This document shows, piece after piece, positions 7,120 through 16,541 of a stretch of 64,000 nucleotides of DNA. Origin of the DNA: Sphingobacterium sp. (lineage in GTDB: Bacteria > Bacteroidota > Bacteroidia > Sphingobacteriales > Sphingobacteriaceae); NCBI GenBank assembly GCA_031277685.1, contig JAITLV010000298.1:33081-97080 (forward strand). The letters run 5' to 3'. The notes under the pieces are model-generated. The model saw nothing but the letters and a program-made list of their open reading frames with translations. It made no database searches and was not told the origin of the DNA. The position numbers and the translations under genes are program-made. How positions within the stretch are numbered: the first letter of the stretch is position 1; each line of letters opens with the position of its first letter.

Positions 7120-10100
7120 ATGGAGGATAGGATGAAGAGTGAAATGAAAAGTTTTTGTTTCCCTTTGGCCGTATTGCTTGTGCTGTTTTATCTGTTGCCG
7201 ATAAATATCAGGGCGCAGGAAAACAGTGAAGTCAATGGCCGTGTAGTTTCAGAGGTAAATGGTTTGCCACTGGAAGGGGCAACAATAAAGATGGAACCCT
7301 CAAACCTTGTTGTTACAAGTAACAGGAACGGGGAATTTAAGGTAAAGGGAATTACAGGAATGCGGATTACCGTAAGCTTTACAGGGTTTGCGAGTCAAAC
7401 ACATGAAATTACTGGAAAAGACAAAGAACTGTCAATTAAATTGGCACCTATAGAGAACCTGATGAAAGAAGTAGAGGTGGTTTCAACTGGCTATCAGACC
7501 GTACCAAAAGAGAGGGCCACAGGTTCTTTTTCAACGATAAGCAATAAAGAACTAAATAGAAGGACAGGAGAAAACATATTGGATAGATTGGAGGATATGA
7601 GCGCAGGCTTGGTTTTCAACAGAAAATCAACAACCAAAAGCAAATTTAATATAAGGGGGCAGAACACACTCTATGGAGGAGCCTCACCATTGATTGTGGT
7701 TGATAATTTCCCGTACTATGGAGATTTGAATACCATTAACCCTAATGATATTGAAACCATTACCCTTTTAAAAGATGCCTCTTCCGCATCTATTTGGGGC
7801 GCAAAGGCAGGAAATGGAGTAATTGTTATCACTACCAAAAAAGGGGCAAAAAACGGGAAAGTCACCGTAGGGCTAAACAGCAACATTACTATTGGGGGCA
7901 AACGGGATATTTTTTATAGACCAAGGATTAGCGTTAACGATTATATAGAGCTTGAGAGCGAATTGTTCAGAAAGGATTTTTTTAGGAATACCGAAACATC
8001 GCCATCTAAATCTGCGCTCAGTCCAGTGGTTGAATTGCTCATTTTGGTGAGGGATGGGAAAATGAGCGCAGATGAAGCGAAATCCCTTATAGATGACTAT
8101 CGGCAACAGGACATCAGGGATGAGCAATCGGCCTATCTGGAGCGAAGGAGCTTGGCCAGTCAGGTTGCGCTCGATATATCGGGAGGTAGCAACATACATT
8201 CCTATAGATTGTCGGGAGGGTACGACCGTGTTCTGGAAAATCAGACGGGATTAGAACACAGCAGATATACCGCCAGTATATACAATACCTACAGTTTCAG
8301 CAAAAAGCTGGAAATGGATTTGGGTGTTAATTTTTCCAAAACCATTTCCGATAATAATAATCTCAATTTTACACCCTTTTATCCCTATGGAAAATGGCAG
8401 GATAGCGATGGCCGTTTCCTATCATCTTACAGGTTTAGGGAACCGTTCGTATTGGAAACGGAAAAAAAAGGACTATTGAACTGGCAGTATCGGCCTTTGG
8501 AAGAGCAGAAACTAGCCAACGACCGTACGGCTCTGTCCGATTATCGTATCAATACCATGCTACGGTATAAGGTGATTGATGGGCTATCAGCTAGTTTGCT
8601 GTATAATTATTCAGGTTCACAAAGTAATCGGAAAAACACACAAAGTTCCGATACCTATTTTGTGCGCAATATGGTCAATTCATATACCACCATTGGTACA
8701 AATGGGGTACTAAATAGGCCAGTGCCGTTGGGTGCAATATTGGATGAAAACAGGGCGCAAACTGATGCCCATAACTTTAGGCTCCAATTAAATTACGAAC
8801 GTAAATTTGATAGCGGACACCTTATAAATGCCATAGGTGGTACCGAAGTACGCACGCTCAATACTGTTGCACAACAATATAGAAAGTACGGTTATAATGA
8901 GCAAACTGGAAAAGAAACCGCAGTGGATTATTTGACCAATTTCGTGCAGTATTATAATCCCGCTAATTCTGCAAGAATACCTTTTGTACAGGACTATAAT
9001 AAAACCACTGACCATTTTCTATCCTACTATATTAACGCAGGCTATTCCTATAGAAACATATATGGTTTTTCAGGGAGTGTACGGTTTGACCAAAGTAATC
9101 TTTATGGAGTAAAGACCAATGAGAAAGGAGTTCCCTTATATTCGTTAGGGGCATCGTGGGATATAAGCGCCGAGCGGTTTTATCCCTTTGGTTTTCTACC
9201 AATGCTAAAGTTGAGGATGACCTATGGACACAGTGGCAACACCTCTAACCTATATTCTGCGGATATAGTTACTTCTATCAATAATGGTGCGTTATCTCCT
9301 ATTGGCGAGCCCTATGCTACGGTAAGTAACCCACCTAACCCTAGCCTGCGTTGGGAACGCATGGAAATGTTCAATATCGGGTTGGATTTTGGTGCCAAAA
9401 ATAATATACTATCTGGAACTGTAGAATATTATTCTAAGCGGAATAAAGACCTTTTCGGTGTAACTCCCTTTCCGTATTCAACAGGTATAATGTTGTTCAA
9501 AGGCAATATAGCCAGTACCAAAGGGCATGGTATAGACCTTACGCTAAATGGAAAAATCCTTAGTGGTCAATTCAACTGGGAAGCAACAGGTTTGTTCTCA
9601 ATGGGAAAGGACATCGTGTCAGATGTACCGAAAATGAATGTTAGTGGAGGCTTTTTGGACGGAAATTTATCGCCCATTAATGGTAGGCCACTATACGGTA
9701 TTTCGAGCTACCGATGGGGTGGGCTTGATGCCGAAAACGGCGACCCAATTGGGTATTTAGAGGATGGGCCAAGTAAGCAATACGCTAAGATTATCTCTAG
9801 TGCAACATTGGAAAATGTAGTCTACAGCGGTTCTGCAATACCGCTTTACTATGGCTCGTTAAGGAATACCTTTGCCTATAGGCGGTTTGTATTATCCTTT
9901 CTCATTAGCTATAGGCTAGGCTATTATTATCATAGGGAATCGGTACAATATGGAACAAACTTCGGCCTTGGTTCAATGACAGGCGGAATGCCTACACATG
10001 GCGATTATGGCAAACGTTGGAGAGCAGTTGGGGATGACGTACGCACGCAGGTTCCATCAGCACCATCGTTAAATGTAGCCGGAAGGGACGATTTTTACAG

Positions 10101-10332
10101 GTATTCGGAAATATTGGTTGAAAAAGGTGACCATATCCGTTTTCAGGATATTCGCATGGATTATCTTTTCCCCGATAATGGTAAACGAAGATTTTTTCGC
10201 TCACTGGCTATATATGCCTATGCAAATAATCTTGGTGTAATCTGGAAGGCTAATAAGCAGGGTATTGACCCCGATTTTCAGAATATGCCATTGCCTTTTA
10301 CCCTATCACTGGGAATAAAAACAAGTTTTTAA
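7120..10332 (+). CDS. SusC/RagA-family TonB-dependent transporter
   Basis: A 1070-aa outer-membrane TonB-dependent receptor. Signal peptide is about 1-32. A carboxypeptidase-D-like beta domain follows (about 35-115), then the plug with FNIRGQNTLYGG and DASSASIWGAKAGNGVIVITTKKG-type residues (written in part). The C-terminal barrel ends in the expected aromatic (TSF). It starts two bases after the thioredoxin stop. ATG 7132 with a GGAGG-like site just before it is an alternative start. With the SusD gene 15 bp downstream it makes a SusCD importer. There are no glycan enzymes around it, so the ligand is probably not an ordinary polysaccharide; a peptide or redox-active substrate is possible given the thioredoxin. 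Confidence 0.9.
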   Translation: MEDRMKSEMKSFCFPLAVLLVLFYLLPINIRAQENSEVNGRVVSEVNGLPLEGATIKMEPSNLVVTSNRNGEFKVKGITGMRITVSFTGFASQTHEITGKDKELSIKLAPIENLMKEVEVVSTGYQTVPKERATGSFSTISNKELNRRTGENILDRLEDMSAGLVFNRKSTTKSKFNIRGQNTLYGGASPLIVVDNFPYYGDLNTINPNDIETITLLKDASSASIWGAKAGNGVIVITTKKGAKNGKVTVGLNSNITIGGKRDIFYRPRISVNDYIELESELFRKDFFRNTETSPSKSALSPVVELLILVRDGKMSADEAKSLIDDYRQQDIRDEQSAYLERRSLASQVALDISGGSNIHSYRLSGGYDRVLENQTGLEHSRYTASIYNTYSFSKKLEMDLGVNFSKTISDNNNLNFTPFYPYGKWQDSDGRFLSSYRFREPFVLETEKKGLLNWQYRPLEEQKLANDRTALSDYRINTMLRYKVIDGLSASLLYNYSGSQSNRKNTQSSDTYFVRNMVNSYTTIGTNGVLNRPVPLGAILDENRAQTDAHNFRLQLNYERKFDSGHLINAIGGTEVRTLNTVAQQYRKYGYNEQTGKETAVDYLTNFVQYYNPANSARIPFVQDYNKTTDHFLSYYINAGYSYRNIYGFSGSVRFDQSNLYGVKTNEKGVPLYSLGASWDISAERFYPFGFLPMLKLRMTYGHSGNTSNLYSADIVTSINNGALSPIGEPYATVSNPPNPSLRWERMEMFNIGLDFGAKNNILSGTVEYYSKRNKDLFGVTPFPYSTGIMLFKGNIASTKGHGIDLTLNGKILSGQFNWEATGLFSMGKDIVSDVPKMNVSGGFLDGNLSPINGRPLYGISSYRWGGLDAENGDPIGYLEDGPSKQYAKIISSATLENVVYSGSAIPLYYGSLRNTFAYRRFVLSFLISYRLGYYYHRESVQYGTNFGLGSMTGGMPTHGDYGKRWRAVGDDVRTQVPSAPSLNVAGRDDFYRYSEILVEKGDHIRFQDIRMDYLFPDNGKRRFFRSLAIYAYANNLGVIWKANKQGIDPDFQNMPLPFTLSLGIKTSF

Positions 10333-10347
10333 TTAAATACTACAGTA

Positions 10348-11703
10348 ATGAAAACATCATATATTTTACTAGTGATTGCCATCTGTTTTTTCGGAGTATC
10401 GTGTACCAAAGAATTTCTGGACGAGAAACCTAAGTCATCACTGATGGTACCTAAAACATTAGCCGATTTAAGGGCACTGATGGATGACCCCTATATATTT
10501 ATTTCGTCAGGTTCTCCATCTCTCGCTTGGGTTTCGTCTGATGATTTTGTAGCACCTGATAACTATGTGAAAACTCTCAGCGCTACGGAGAGAGAGGCCT
10601 ACCTATGGGAAAAAGCTATGGGAGGAAACGACTTGGATTGGTTTTATTGCTATCAGCAGATATTCAATGCAAATATCGTGTTGGACAGGCTCCCTGAAAT
10701 TGAAGCGCAAAATAAGGAATATGTATTTTTGAAGGGAACTGCACTATTTTGGCGTTCATTTGCTTTTTACAATCTGTTGGAGAACTATGCTAAACCTTTT
10801 AACATTGCTACCGAAAGTGCAGATTTGGGAGTGCCTTTACGATTAACTTCAGACGTCAATATTCGGATGGGCAGGGGTACGGTAAAAGAGGGGTTTGAAA
10901 GAATAATCTCCGACCTTAAAACTGCTGTAGAGCTACTACCTGTGAACGAAAAATATAATACCCGCCCAACCCGAAATAGTGCTACGGCATTATTGGCAAG
11001 GATTTATCTCACTATGGGCGATTTTAGGAATGCAGGAATTTTTGCCGACCTAAGCCTAAAGCTGAACGATAGACTATTGCATTATCGTGAACTGGATGCT
11101 AATAAGGCAAGACCATTTCCATTGGGTATTTCTGGTCAAAATCAGGAGATTATTTTATATACCTGTATGACTAAACTAGGTTTTATCAAATCTGCATTAG
11201 TTGGGGTGGTTCCAGAATTGTATCGGCAATATCAAAATGGAGATTTAAGAAAAGAAATGTATTTTGAAAGCAAGGGAAAAGAATTGTATGTTTTCAAGGG
11301 AAGCTATACAGGGAATAATGATTATTTTGGAGGTTTAACCACAAGAGAGCAATACCTTATCCGTGCAGAATGTTTTGCTAGAGAAGGAAAAATAGAACTT
11401 GCTATGAATGACCTCAACAAACTATTGGCTTCACGATGGGACAACAGTTTTAAACCATTAACAGTGACAGATAAAGAGGATGTATTAGCGTTAATTCTTA
11501 GGGAACGCAGAAAGGAATTAGTTGGGCAGGGCTTGCGGTTTTCCGACCTACGGCGACTTAACCAAGAACAAGTAACAGCGACCACGCTTAGAAGAAAATT
11601 CGATGGAAAAGAGTATCTGTTACCTCCGAATGATATTAGATATGTATTTTTAATTCCCGAACAGGAAATTCAATTAACAGGAATAGAGCAAAATATAAGA
11701 TGA
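10348..11703 (+). CDS. SusD/RagB-family surface lipoprotein
   Basis: A 451-aa SusD-like partner of the upstream SusC. The lipobox is at the end of the signal peptide (CFFGVSC, Cys19) followed by TKEFLDEKP, a typical SusD start. The helical TPR-like core and the ARIYLTMGDFRNAG and RRKELVGQGLRFSDLRRL segments are family features. It forms the lid that captures ligand at the cell surface. Slightly shorter than glycan SusDs. The gene closes the tlpA-like/susC/susD operon, and a strong terminator follows directly. Confidence 0.9.
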   Translation: MKTSYILLVIAICFFGVSCTKEFLDEKPKSSLMVPKTLADLRALMDDPYIFISSGSPSLAWVSSDDFVAPDNYVKTLSATEREAYLWEKAMGGNDLDWFYCYQQIFNANIVLDRLPEIEAQNKEYVFLKGTALFWRSFAFYNLLENYAKPFNIATESADLGVPLRLTSDVNIRMGRGTVKEGFERIISDLKTAVELLPVNEKYNTRPTRNSATALLARIYLTMGDFRNAGIFADLSLKLNDRLLHYRELDANKARPFPLGISGQNQEIILYTCMTKLGFIKSALVGVVPELYRQYQNGDLRKEMYFESKGKELYVFKGSYTGNNDYFGGLTTREQYLIRAECFAREGKIELAMNDLNKLLASRWDNSFKPLTVTDKEDVLALILRERRKELVGQGLRFSDLRRLNQEQVTATTLRRKFDGKEYLLPPNDIRYVFLIPEQEIQLTGIEQNIR

Positions 11704-11708
11704 ATCAA

Positions 11709-11735
11709 AAATGGCACCTGAATGGTGCCATTTCT
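11709..11735 (+). terminator. terminator after susD
   Basis: A perfect 10-bp stem (AAATGGCACC 11709-11718, GGTGCCATTT 11724-11733) with a 5-nt loop, starting six bases after the SusD stop. It separates this operon from the convergent DUF6520-like gene. Confidence 0.75.
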
Positions 11736-11744
11736 GTTCTGTAT

Positions 11745-12020
11745 CTACTTATACTCTCCACGTACTTCATTTACAGCATCGGGGTTATCGTTGACATCAT
11801 TTGTTGTACTGGTAGGAGTTGTTTCAAATTCTGCCGAACAGATTTTAAGTAGTTCAGGTTCGCAATCTAGTCCCGACTCTGGTGGAGGAGGGGTAGTATG
11901 CCATGCGTTATTATAAAAATAATAACGTGTTGCTTGTTTCAGCGGATTGCTTGAAGCAAAGGCGAAACAGGTGCCCATTAATAGGGCGATTAATGCGAAA
12001 TTGAATTTTTTCGATTTCAT
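11745..12020 (-). CDS. DUF6520-like small exported protein
   Basis: A 91-aa exported protein, starting at the ATG whose complement is at 12018-12020. A longer frame back to 12050 would put charged residues ahead of the signal peptide. The layout matches DUF6520 proteins of Flavobacteriia and Sphingobacteriia: KK-rich start, short hydrophobic segment ending FAFASS, a YYFYNNAWHTT patch, a PPPP stretch and two cysteines (53 and 61). Such genes usually lie beside MauE-like and thioredoxin genes, as here. The two Cys could form a disulfide handled by the TlpA-like protein. Function is unknown. Confidence 0.65.
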   Translation of the reverse strand: MKSKKFNFALIALLMGTCFAFASSNPLKQATRYYFYNNAWHTTPPPPESGLDCEPELLKICSAEFETTPTSTTNDVNDNPDAVNEVRGEYK

Positions 12021-12159
12021 AATACGATGTCTTTTTGCTAAAAGACACAAAAACTTTAGTTGATATAATTTTATTAATTGCCTACTTTTTCAGGGGTTCG
12101 GCCAGTGTTAATCACTTCCCTTCCAAATTTTCGACCAGCCCACGTAGAGCCGTCTGTTG

Positions 12160-12690
12160 TTAACCTTCTGATTTTTTCGGCCTCCTTTCCTTTAAATAAA
12201 ACCTTAATCCTATGATTGCTATTATAAAAAACACACAATTAAATACTAGGTGTACGGGCCAGCTCATATTGCTGATAACACCACCGCACACACATGGTAC
12301 CTTGTCAAAGGCCCCCGCTACAATAAATATTGTATATGCGGTAAAGGCTCCCATAAGCAGGATTGAAACCAATAGACCATAAAACCTTAGCTTGCTGATA
12401 CACAGCAGCGCTGTTGCAATGATTTCCGACAGTGGCAACAAATACACCAATGCTTTTGATACCTGTGCCGAGAATACTTGGTTATATAGCTGATATTTGA
12501 AATATTCAATATCAGAAAGCTTGGTGATAACGGTATATGCAAACAATACCACCAATAAACCCGACATTATCTCGGATACTTGGGTTTCTTTTAGCCTTTG
12601 CCAAAAACTTTGGTGCGTAACAGCTTCCAATTCCCTAACGGTTTCATTTGTTCCTACCGGTTTCATACCTACTTCGTTTTGTTTAATCAA
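12160..12690 (-). CDS. MauE/DoxX-like redox-associated membrane protein
   Basis: A 176-aa inner-membrane protein with four predicted helices (about residues 42-57, 78-97, 103-126 and 146-165). It has the VPCVCGG motif (133-137) typical of Sphingobacteriaceae MauE/DoxX relatives. MauE-type proteins help electron transfer to or from periplasmic disulfides. The two motif cysteines face the thioredoxin-like protein encoded 7 kb away on the other strand of the same cassette. It lies between the AraC regulator and the DUF6520-like gene, all on the minus strand. Redox partnering is inferred. Confidence 0.75.
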   Translation of the reverse strand: MIKQNEVGMKPVGTNETVRELEAVTHQSFWQRLKETQVSEIMSGLLVVLFAYTVITKLSDIEYFKYQLYNQVFSAQVSKALVYLLPLSEIIATALLCISKLRFYGLLVSILLMGAFTAYTIFIVAGAFDKVPCVCGGVISNMSWPVHLVFNCVFFIIAIIGLRFYLKERRPKKSEG

Positions 12691-12826
12691 AGTTAGTTCA
12701 CAGGATAGCTCAAAATTTCTCCAAAAATCAACGAAATCGGAAAAGTGAAGTCAAAAGACTTGATTTTTGGAGAAGTCTTCTCTTAGGACGGCTATTTTGT
12801 ATAAAAGGACTTCCGAGATGGAAGCG

Positions 12827-13828
12827 TTAGCTTGTAAGGCCAATTGAATTTTTTCGGTATTGGGAAGGGGACAAACCCTTGATACGTTTAAAGCTTTTGT
12901 GATAACTCTTAAGGCTTGCATAGCCTACCTCAACAGCAATCTGATTGATATTCATTGTCGCATTTTCCAGAAGCTTGCAGGACTCCTCAATCCTTAGCCG
13001 TGTAAGGAACTGAAAAAATGTTGTTCCATGTATAACATTACAGGAGCGTTGTAATATAAAAGTGGAGATGCCGAACTGTTGGGCTACAATCTCTAATCTG
13101 CAACTTTCCTCAAGCATGTAATGTTCTTTAAGATAAGAGAGCAGCCTATCGGCAATCTTTATAAACTCCCGTTGCGTAACTAAATCCGTTGTGGTGTACT
13201 GCTCATGGTAAAGCGTGATACACGTGGAAACGTCCATCAGAATATTGAAGCCATCCTTATAATTAAGTATTGCAACGCCTTTCATTTTAACCAATATCCG
13301 TTTCAGTTTAAACGGGATGTTGCAGAACGGCAGGATATGTACCGATGGATGGTTGATTTCCCAACATTGCATAAGCGGACGAAAGGTATCAATAATGTTT
13401 GGAAAGGAAAGCGGCCAGTCAAACTCTAAGGACACTATCAGGAAATTATGGAGACCAGGGGGCAACGTCAGATCCGTGCGGCCAAAAGGAAAATACACCA
13501 TAGAAAAACAGGGCGATAATATGAGGTTTTCGCTTTGCGTGGTACCAAATGACTTGATACCGCCTTGCAGGACAAAAAATAGGGTACAGATGCGAAAACT
13601 GGCAGTTAACGGTAGTATTGCTTCGTGTTCATTTTTTGCTTCGATAACCTGCAAGTGCGTTCCGATAAGTTTGAGGTGCTGACGTATAATAGTGATGTCG
13701 GCAAATTGGTACACTTCCCACGGTAAACGAAATAACGTGGATTTAGACAATACAGGCTTTTGCCATACAATTTCCATCGGTATGGTAGTGCCAAAAGCAT
13801 TTCTGTCTATCGTAATAATTTCATTCAT
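12827..13828 (-). CDS. AraC-family transcriptional regulator
   Basis: A 333-aa cytoplasmic regulator. The N-terminal about 225 residues are a sensing domain. The C-terminal two-helix-turn-helix AraC domain spans about 238-330. The first recognition unit is LEIVAQQFGIS...LQRSCNVIHG. The second is INQIAVEVGYASLKSYHKSFKRIKGLSPSQYRK, quoted in parts (NINQIAVEVGY, SYHKSFKRIKG). It is the first minus-strand gene of the MauE/DUF6520 half of the cassette and probably controls the SusCD/thioredoxin genes. Its layout resembles the HTH-less 578-aa protein at 0.7 kb only loosely. Confidence 0.85.
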   Translation of the reverse strand: MNEIITIDRNAFGTTIPMEIVWQKPVLSKSTLFRLPWEVYQFADITIIRQHLKLIGTHLQVIEAKNEHEAILPLTASFRICTLFFVLQGGIKSFGTTQSENLILSPCFSMVYFPFGRTDLTLPPGLHNFLIVSLEFDWPLSFPNIIDTFRPLMQCWEINHPSVHILPFCNIPFKLKRILVKMKGVAILNYKDGFNILMDVSTCITLYHEQYTTTDLVTQREFIKIADRLLSYLKEHYMLEESCRLEIVAQQFGISTFILQRSCNVIHGTTFFQFLTRLRIEESCKLLENATMNINQIAVEVGYASLKSYHKSFKRIKGLSPSQYRKNSIGLTS

Positions 13829-14133
13829 GGTAGTTTACTTCCATTTTGGTTAATATCGTATTTGAAGGCCCCTTTGTCAAGTGAATAAATGATTTCACTA
13901 TTCTTCACCTCTGGCTACTTGCTTTTGGTATTATTTTTGTCGCATGTTGACCTTCAATACTTTGGGCATTTTTGCTGGTCGATAAGTGAATGGTGATGCT
14001 CATTAATTCTTCGCAACATTTTTTATAGGGATTGTTTAAGTGGACATACGGATGTAAAAGTCGAGGGGTGTCCGGTTTTCGTAATTCTAATGATGTTGCT
14101 TTGAGTATTTAATAACCTAATTATGAAGAATAA
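13829..14133. other. divergent intergenic region
   Basis: 305 bp between the AraC gene and the 400-aa gene. It holds a short inverted repeat (AGTGAA / TTCACT, about 13880-13899) and a TAnnTTTG-like box (TATTTTTG, about 13930-13937) without a well-placed upstream element. No small gene is convincing. Confidence 0.4.
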
Positions 14134-15336
14134 ATGGATATATCGTTCATTCAGAAACTGCTCGATGAGGTCGCAGATGATTTCATTAAGGACCATAAAC
14201 AACTAACAGTGCCAACCGAGGATTTGGCGTTAAAAATATCTATAGAAAACAAATTTCTAAACATAGAGCATAAGTTGTCCAGCCTACTCATAGAAGTGGG
14301 TACGCCAACAAAGATTCGTCCTATCGTTGATACTATTGTTGAGCATTGCATATCGTTAATAAGGTATGTAGACAATCAAAAAGCTGATAAATGCCAAGCT
14401 GATACCGAAGAAAATATCGTATGCAAATATTATGGCAACAGTACCTGCCTGTTCATTTTTAATATTCGGAGGAAGTATAATTACCTATCAACGGCCCAGC
14501 TAGAATGCCCCAAACTGTATGTTGACTTCTTTAAGGATTTGATGAAGGATAAGGTACAGGAAATTTTAGTTCACATGGAAAAAGCTGCCATGCCCCCAAC
14601 ATTTATAGAAGCCATGTCGGATTATTTTCAATCACCCATTCCCACGCCATTTTCTGTAAGCCGTTTTCACGATGGGTTTTCCGCATTAGATTACTTCTAT
14701 GGTCTAATAGAAGTGCTATATGAGCGTTCATCGTTAAGGTCTAACGATGAATACCGAGACGCTGTTTATTACGAATTGATAAACAGGAATTTTAACCGTT
14801 TGGAATTTATCCGTGCAGCCATTGAATCATTTGCTGTGACCATTGACGAAGATACTGACATAGACCAAGAAATTATGAACCTGCTTGAAAAAAAGAAAAA
14901 AATAGCCGTAATTCCATCAATATCTGGTATATCGTACATTGATTCCGAAGAATGCCTACAAAATGCACTTTTCAATGCAATTTCCGCAGAAATCAATTTC
15001 CTGAAAGATTATCAAACGCACAAGGCGACAATGCTGGAACAGAAATACAACCCACAGTTTTCCAATAATTTTAATATTTGGCAACTATTGTTTCTTTTCA
15101 ACGCAATGATTAATCTGGGTTTCTGGATGCGCGTAGGGAAATTGAGCATACCGGAATTTGTCCATTTAAATTTTGTACGCTCCGATGGCGAGCATTATTC
15201 CCTTAAATCACTAAGCAAGAAAAACTCCAATATTGACCGTGTTTCGGCGCAGAAGCTGATTGAAGCATTAAAAAAAATCATCGACTATATCACTAAAAAC
15301 TATCTATTGGTTCTTTGTTTACTAGACTTTGGATAA
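14134..15336 (+). CDS. hypothetical protein upstream of RteC, 400 aa
   Basis: A soluble, mainly helical 400-aa protein without signal peptide or membrane segment. I do not recognise a family. Its C-terminal 110 residues (NIWQLLFLFNAMINLGF ... SIPEFVHLNFV ... SLSKKNS ... LIEALKKIIDYI) have the same order of segments as the C-terminal domain of RteC and related Bacteroidetes proteins, where a target-sensing helical block is followed by a small HTH-like unit. The next gene is RteC itself. A remote RteC relative acting in ICE control is possible, but this is a pattern impression only. Confidence 0.65.
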   Translation: MDISFIQKLLDEVADDFIKDHKQLTVPTEDLALKISIENKFLNIEHKLSSLLIEVGTPTKIRPIVDTIVEHCISLIRYVDNQKADKCQADTEENIVCKYYGNSTCLFIFNIRRKYNYLSTAQLECPKLYVDFFKDLMKDKVQEILVHMEKAAMPPTFIEAMSDYFQSPIPTPFSVSRFHDGFSALDYFYGLIEVLYERSSLRSNDEYRDAVYYELINRNFNRLEFIRAAIESFAVTIDEDTDIDQEIMNLLEKKKKIAVIPSISGISYIDSEECLQNALFNAISAEINFLKDYQTHKATMLEQKYNPQFSNNFNIWQLLFLFNAMINLGFWMRVGKLSIPEFVHLNFVRSDGEHYSLKSLSKKNSNIDRVSAQKLIEALKKIIDYITKNYLLVLCLLDFG

Positions 15337-15584
15337 AAGAAACAAAATGTCCTTTTAGGTAGATTACGAAACACAAATGACCCCCTTTCTCTTTACAAAA
15401 GGCTCTTTGCTGATGCTCCTGCATTTTTTTTTATTCACTATATTTCATCGTGCCATGATATGTTCGGGGCAAATTCAAAAAAATGGTGAATAGAGGTGAA
15501 ATCTAACATTCTCTTGACAAGGCCAATATTGTTAGGAGATTTGTCTGATTAAACAAGCTATGCTTCACACTAAAAATAGAACCA

Positions 15585-16412
15585 ATGGACATCATAGAAA
15601 AGATAAATGTATCAAAGGCTCAAATGGAAGATATTTTGAATACGACCAATTCATGGGATAGCAAAAGGGTGGAACACTTGAACAAGCTTCTCTATCAACT
15701 AAAGGAATTTGTGCTTGAAACAGCCTTTAAGGATTCGGAGGAAGAAATCAATTTTTTTAAAGTGGTAAAGCCCGTTTTCAGTGGGCAGTTGCAACATGCA
15801 CTACAGATGCAGCGGATATTGCTCGACAGCCCCAATTGGTCGGCTTCTGTTCGCGAAACCTATCTTCACGCACAGATAGAGGAAATCAAACATTATTTTG
15901 AAATCCATCGCGAGATTACGAGTTATTATCGCTCTGGCGACAGCAATTTGGATTTTCTGCTTTTCCTACGGGGAAGGGACAGTTGTCCGGCATGGCTATG
16001 TGTACCAAAAGTTGATATGGACGAAAGGTTTTCTACACTGGGCGACCCCTACTTTGCCGAGATAATGGCATATGAATGGACAGCCCAAGCTTTGAACAAT
16101 TTGATTGAAGGACAGCAAAGCTCGTCAAGCAATGAAATAGTTAAAAGTGACCTAAAATGGACAGGCGACACCATAAACCTGACTGAATTGGCCTACGGCA
16201 TACAGTGTTCGGGACAGGTAAATGGGGGCAATGCCGGAATTGCCGAAATCGTAAGGGGACTTGAATTTCTTTTTAATATCAAAGTAGGTAGACCTTATCG
16301 GAGATTTTCTGAAATCCGACAACGGAAAAGACTGAGCAGAACCCAGTTTTTGGACAACATGGGCAAAGCCCTTAACCAAAAATTGGAAGACGAAGAAGCC
16401 TACAGACCGTAG
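15585..16412 (+). CDS. rteC: RteC-family ICE regulator
   Basis: A 275-aa RteC homologue. In CTnDOT, RteC activates the excision operon and so couples induction to transfer. Family signatures are EINFFKVVKPVFSGQL (about 55-70), YYRSGDSNLDFLLFLRG (about 112-128), DERFSTLGDPYFAE, LKWTGDTINLTELAYGI (about 187-203) and the C-terminal RPYRRFSEIRQRK...TQFLD DNA-binding-like segment. Length matches the family. It lies directly upstream of the transfer operon and ends in a terminator overlapping its last codons. Confidence 0.85.
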   Translation: MDIIEKINVSKAQMEDILNTTNSWDSKRVEHLNKLLYQLKEFVLETAFKDSEEEINFFKVVKPVFSGQLQHALQMQRILLDSPNWSASVRETYLHAQIEEIKHYFEIHREITSYYRSGDSNLDFLLFLRGRDSCPAWLCVPKVDMDERFSTLGDPYFAEIMAYEWTAQALNNLIEGQQSSSSNEIVKSDLKWTGDTINLTELAYGIQCSGQVNGGNAGIAEIVRGLEFLFNIKVGRPYRRFSEIRQRKRLSRTQFLDNMGKALNQKLEDEEAYRP

Positions 16413-16422
16413 GCTTTTTTGA
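16396..16422 (+). terminator. terminator overlapping rteC end
   Basis: AAGCCTAC (16396-16403) pairs with GTAGGCTT (about 16409-16416), followed by a T run. The stem begins inside the last codons of rteC, whose stop lies within it. Confidence 0.7.
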
Positions 16423-16440
16423 TTTGCCCGTAAATTTATT

Positions 16441-16480
16441 TTTGGGTACTACCCAAATAGTGGTCAATCAAAAAATGACC
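16441..16480 (+). promoter_or_regulatory. palindrome and hairpin in tra operon leader
   Basis: TTTGGGTA-C-TACCCAAA (16441-16457) is a perfect 17-nt palindrome. GGTCA...TGACC (about 16462-16480) follows it. Both lie between the rteC terminator and the first transfer gene at 16542, where an operator or attenuator would be expected. Confidence 0.45.
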
Positions 16481-16541
16481 GAAACCGAAACTTTGCTTCA
16501 GAAACCCAACGCAATGGTGCAAGGGTAAAGCAAACACGGTT

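Noticed and set aside
12086..12241. Frame overlapping the end of the MauE-like gene that reads on into the intergenic gap (ends TGRTPEKVGN).
   Set aside because: It has no ATG or GTG start after its upstream stop, only TTG, and most of it lies inside a clear gene. The extra codons are within chance expectation.
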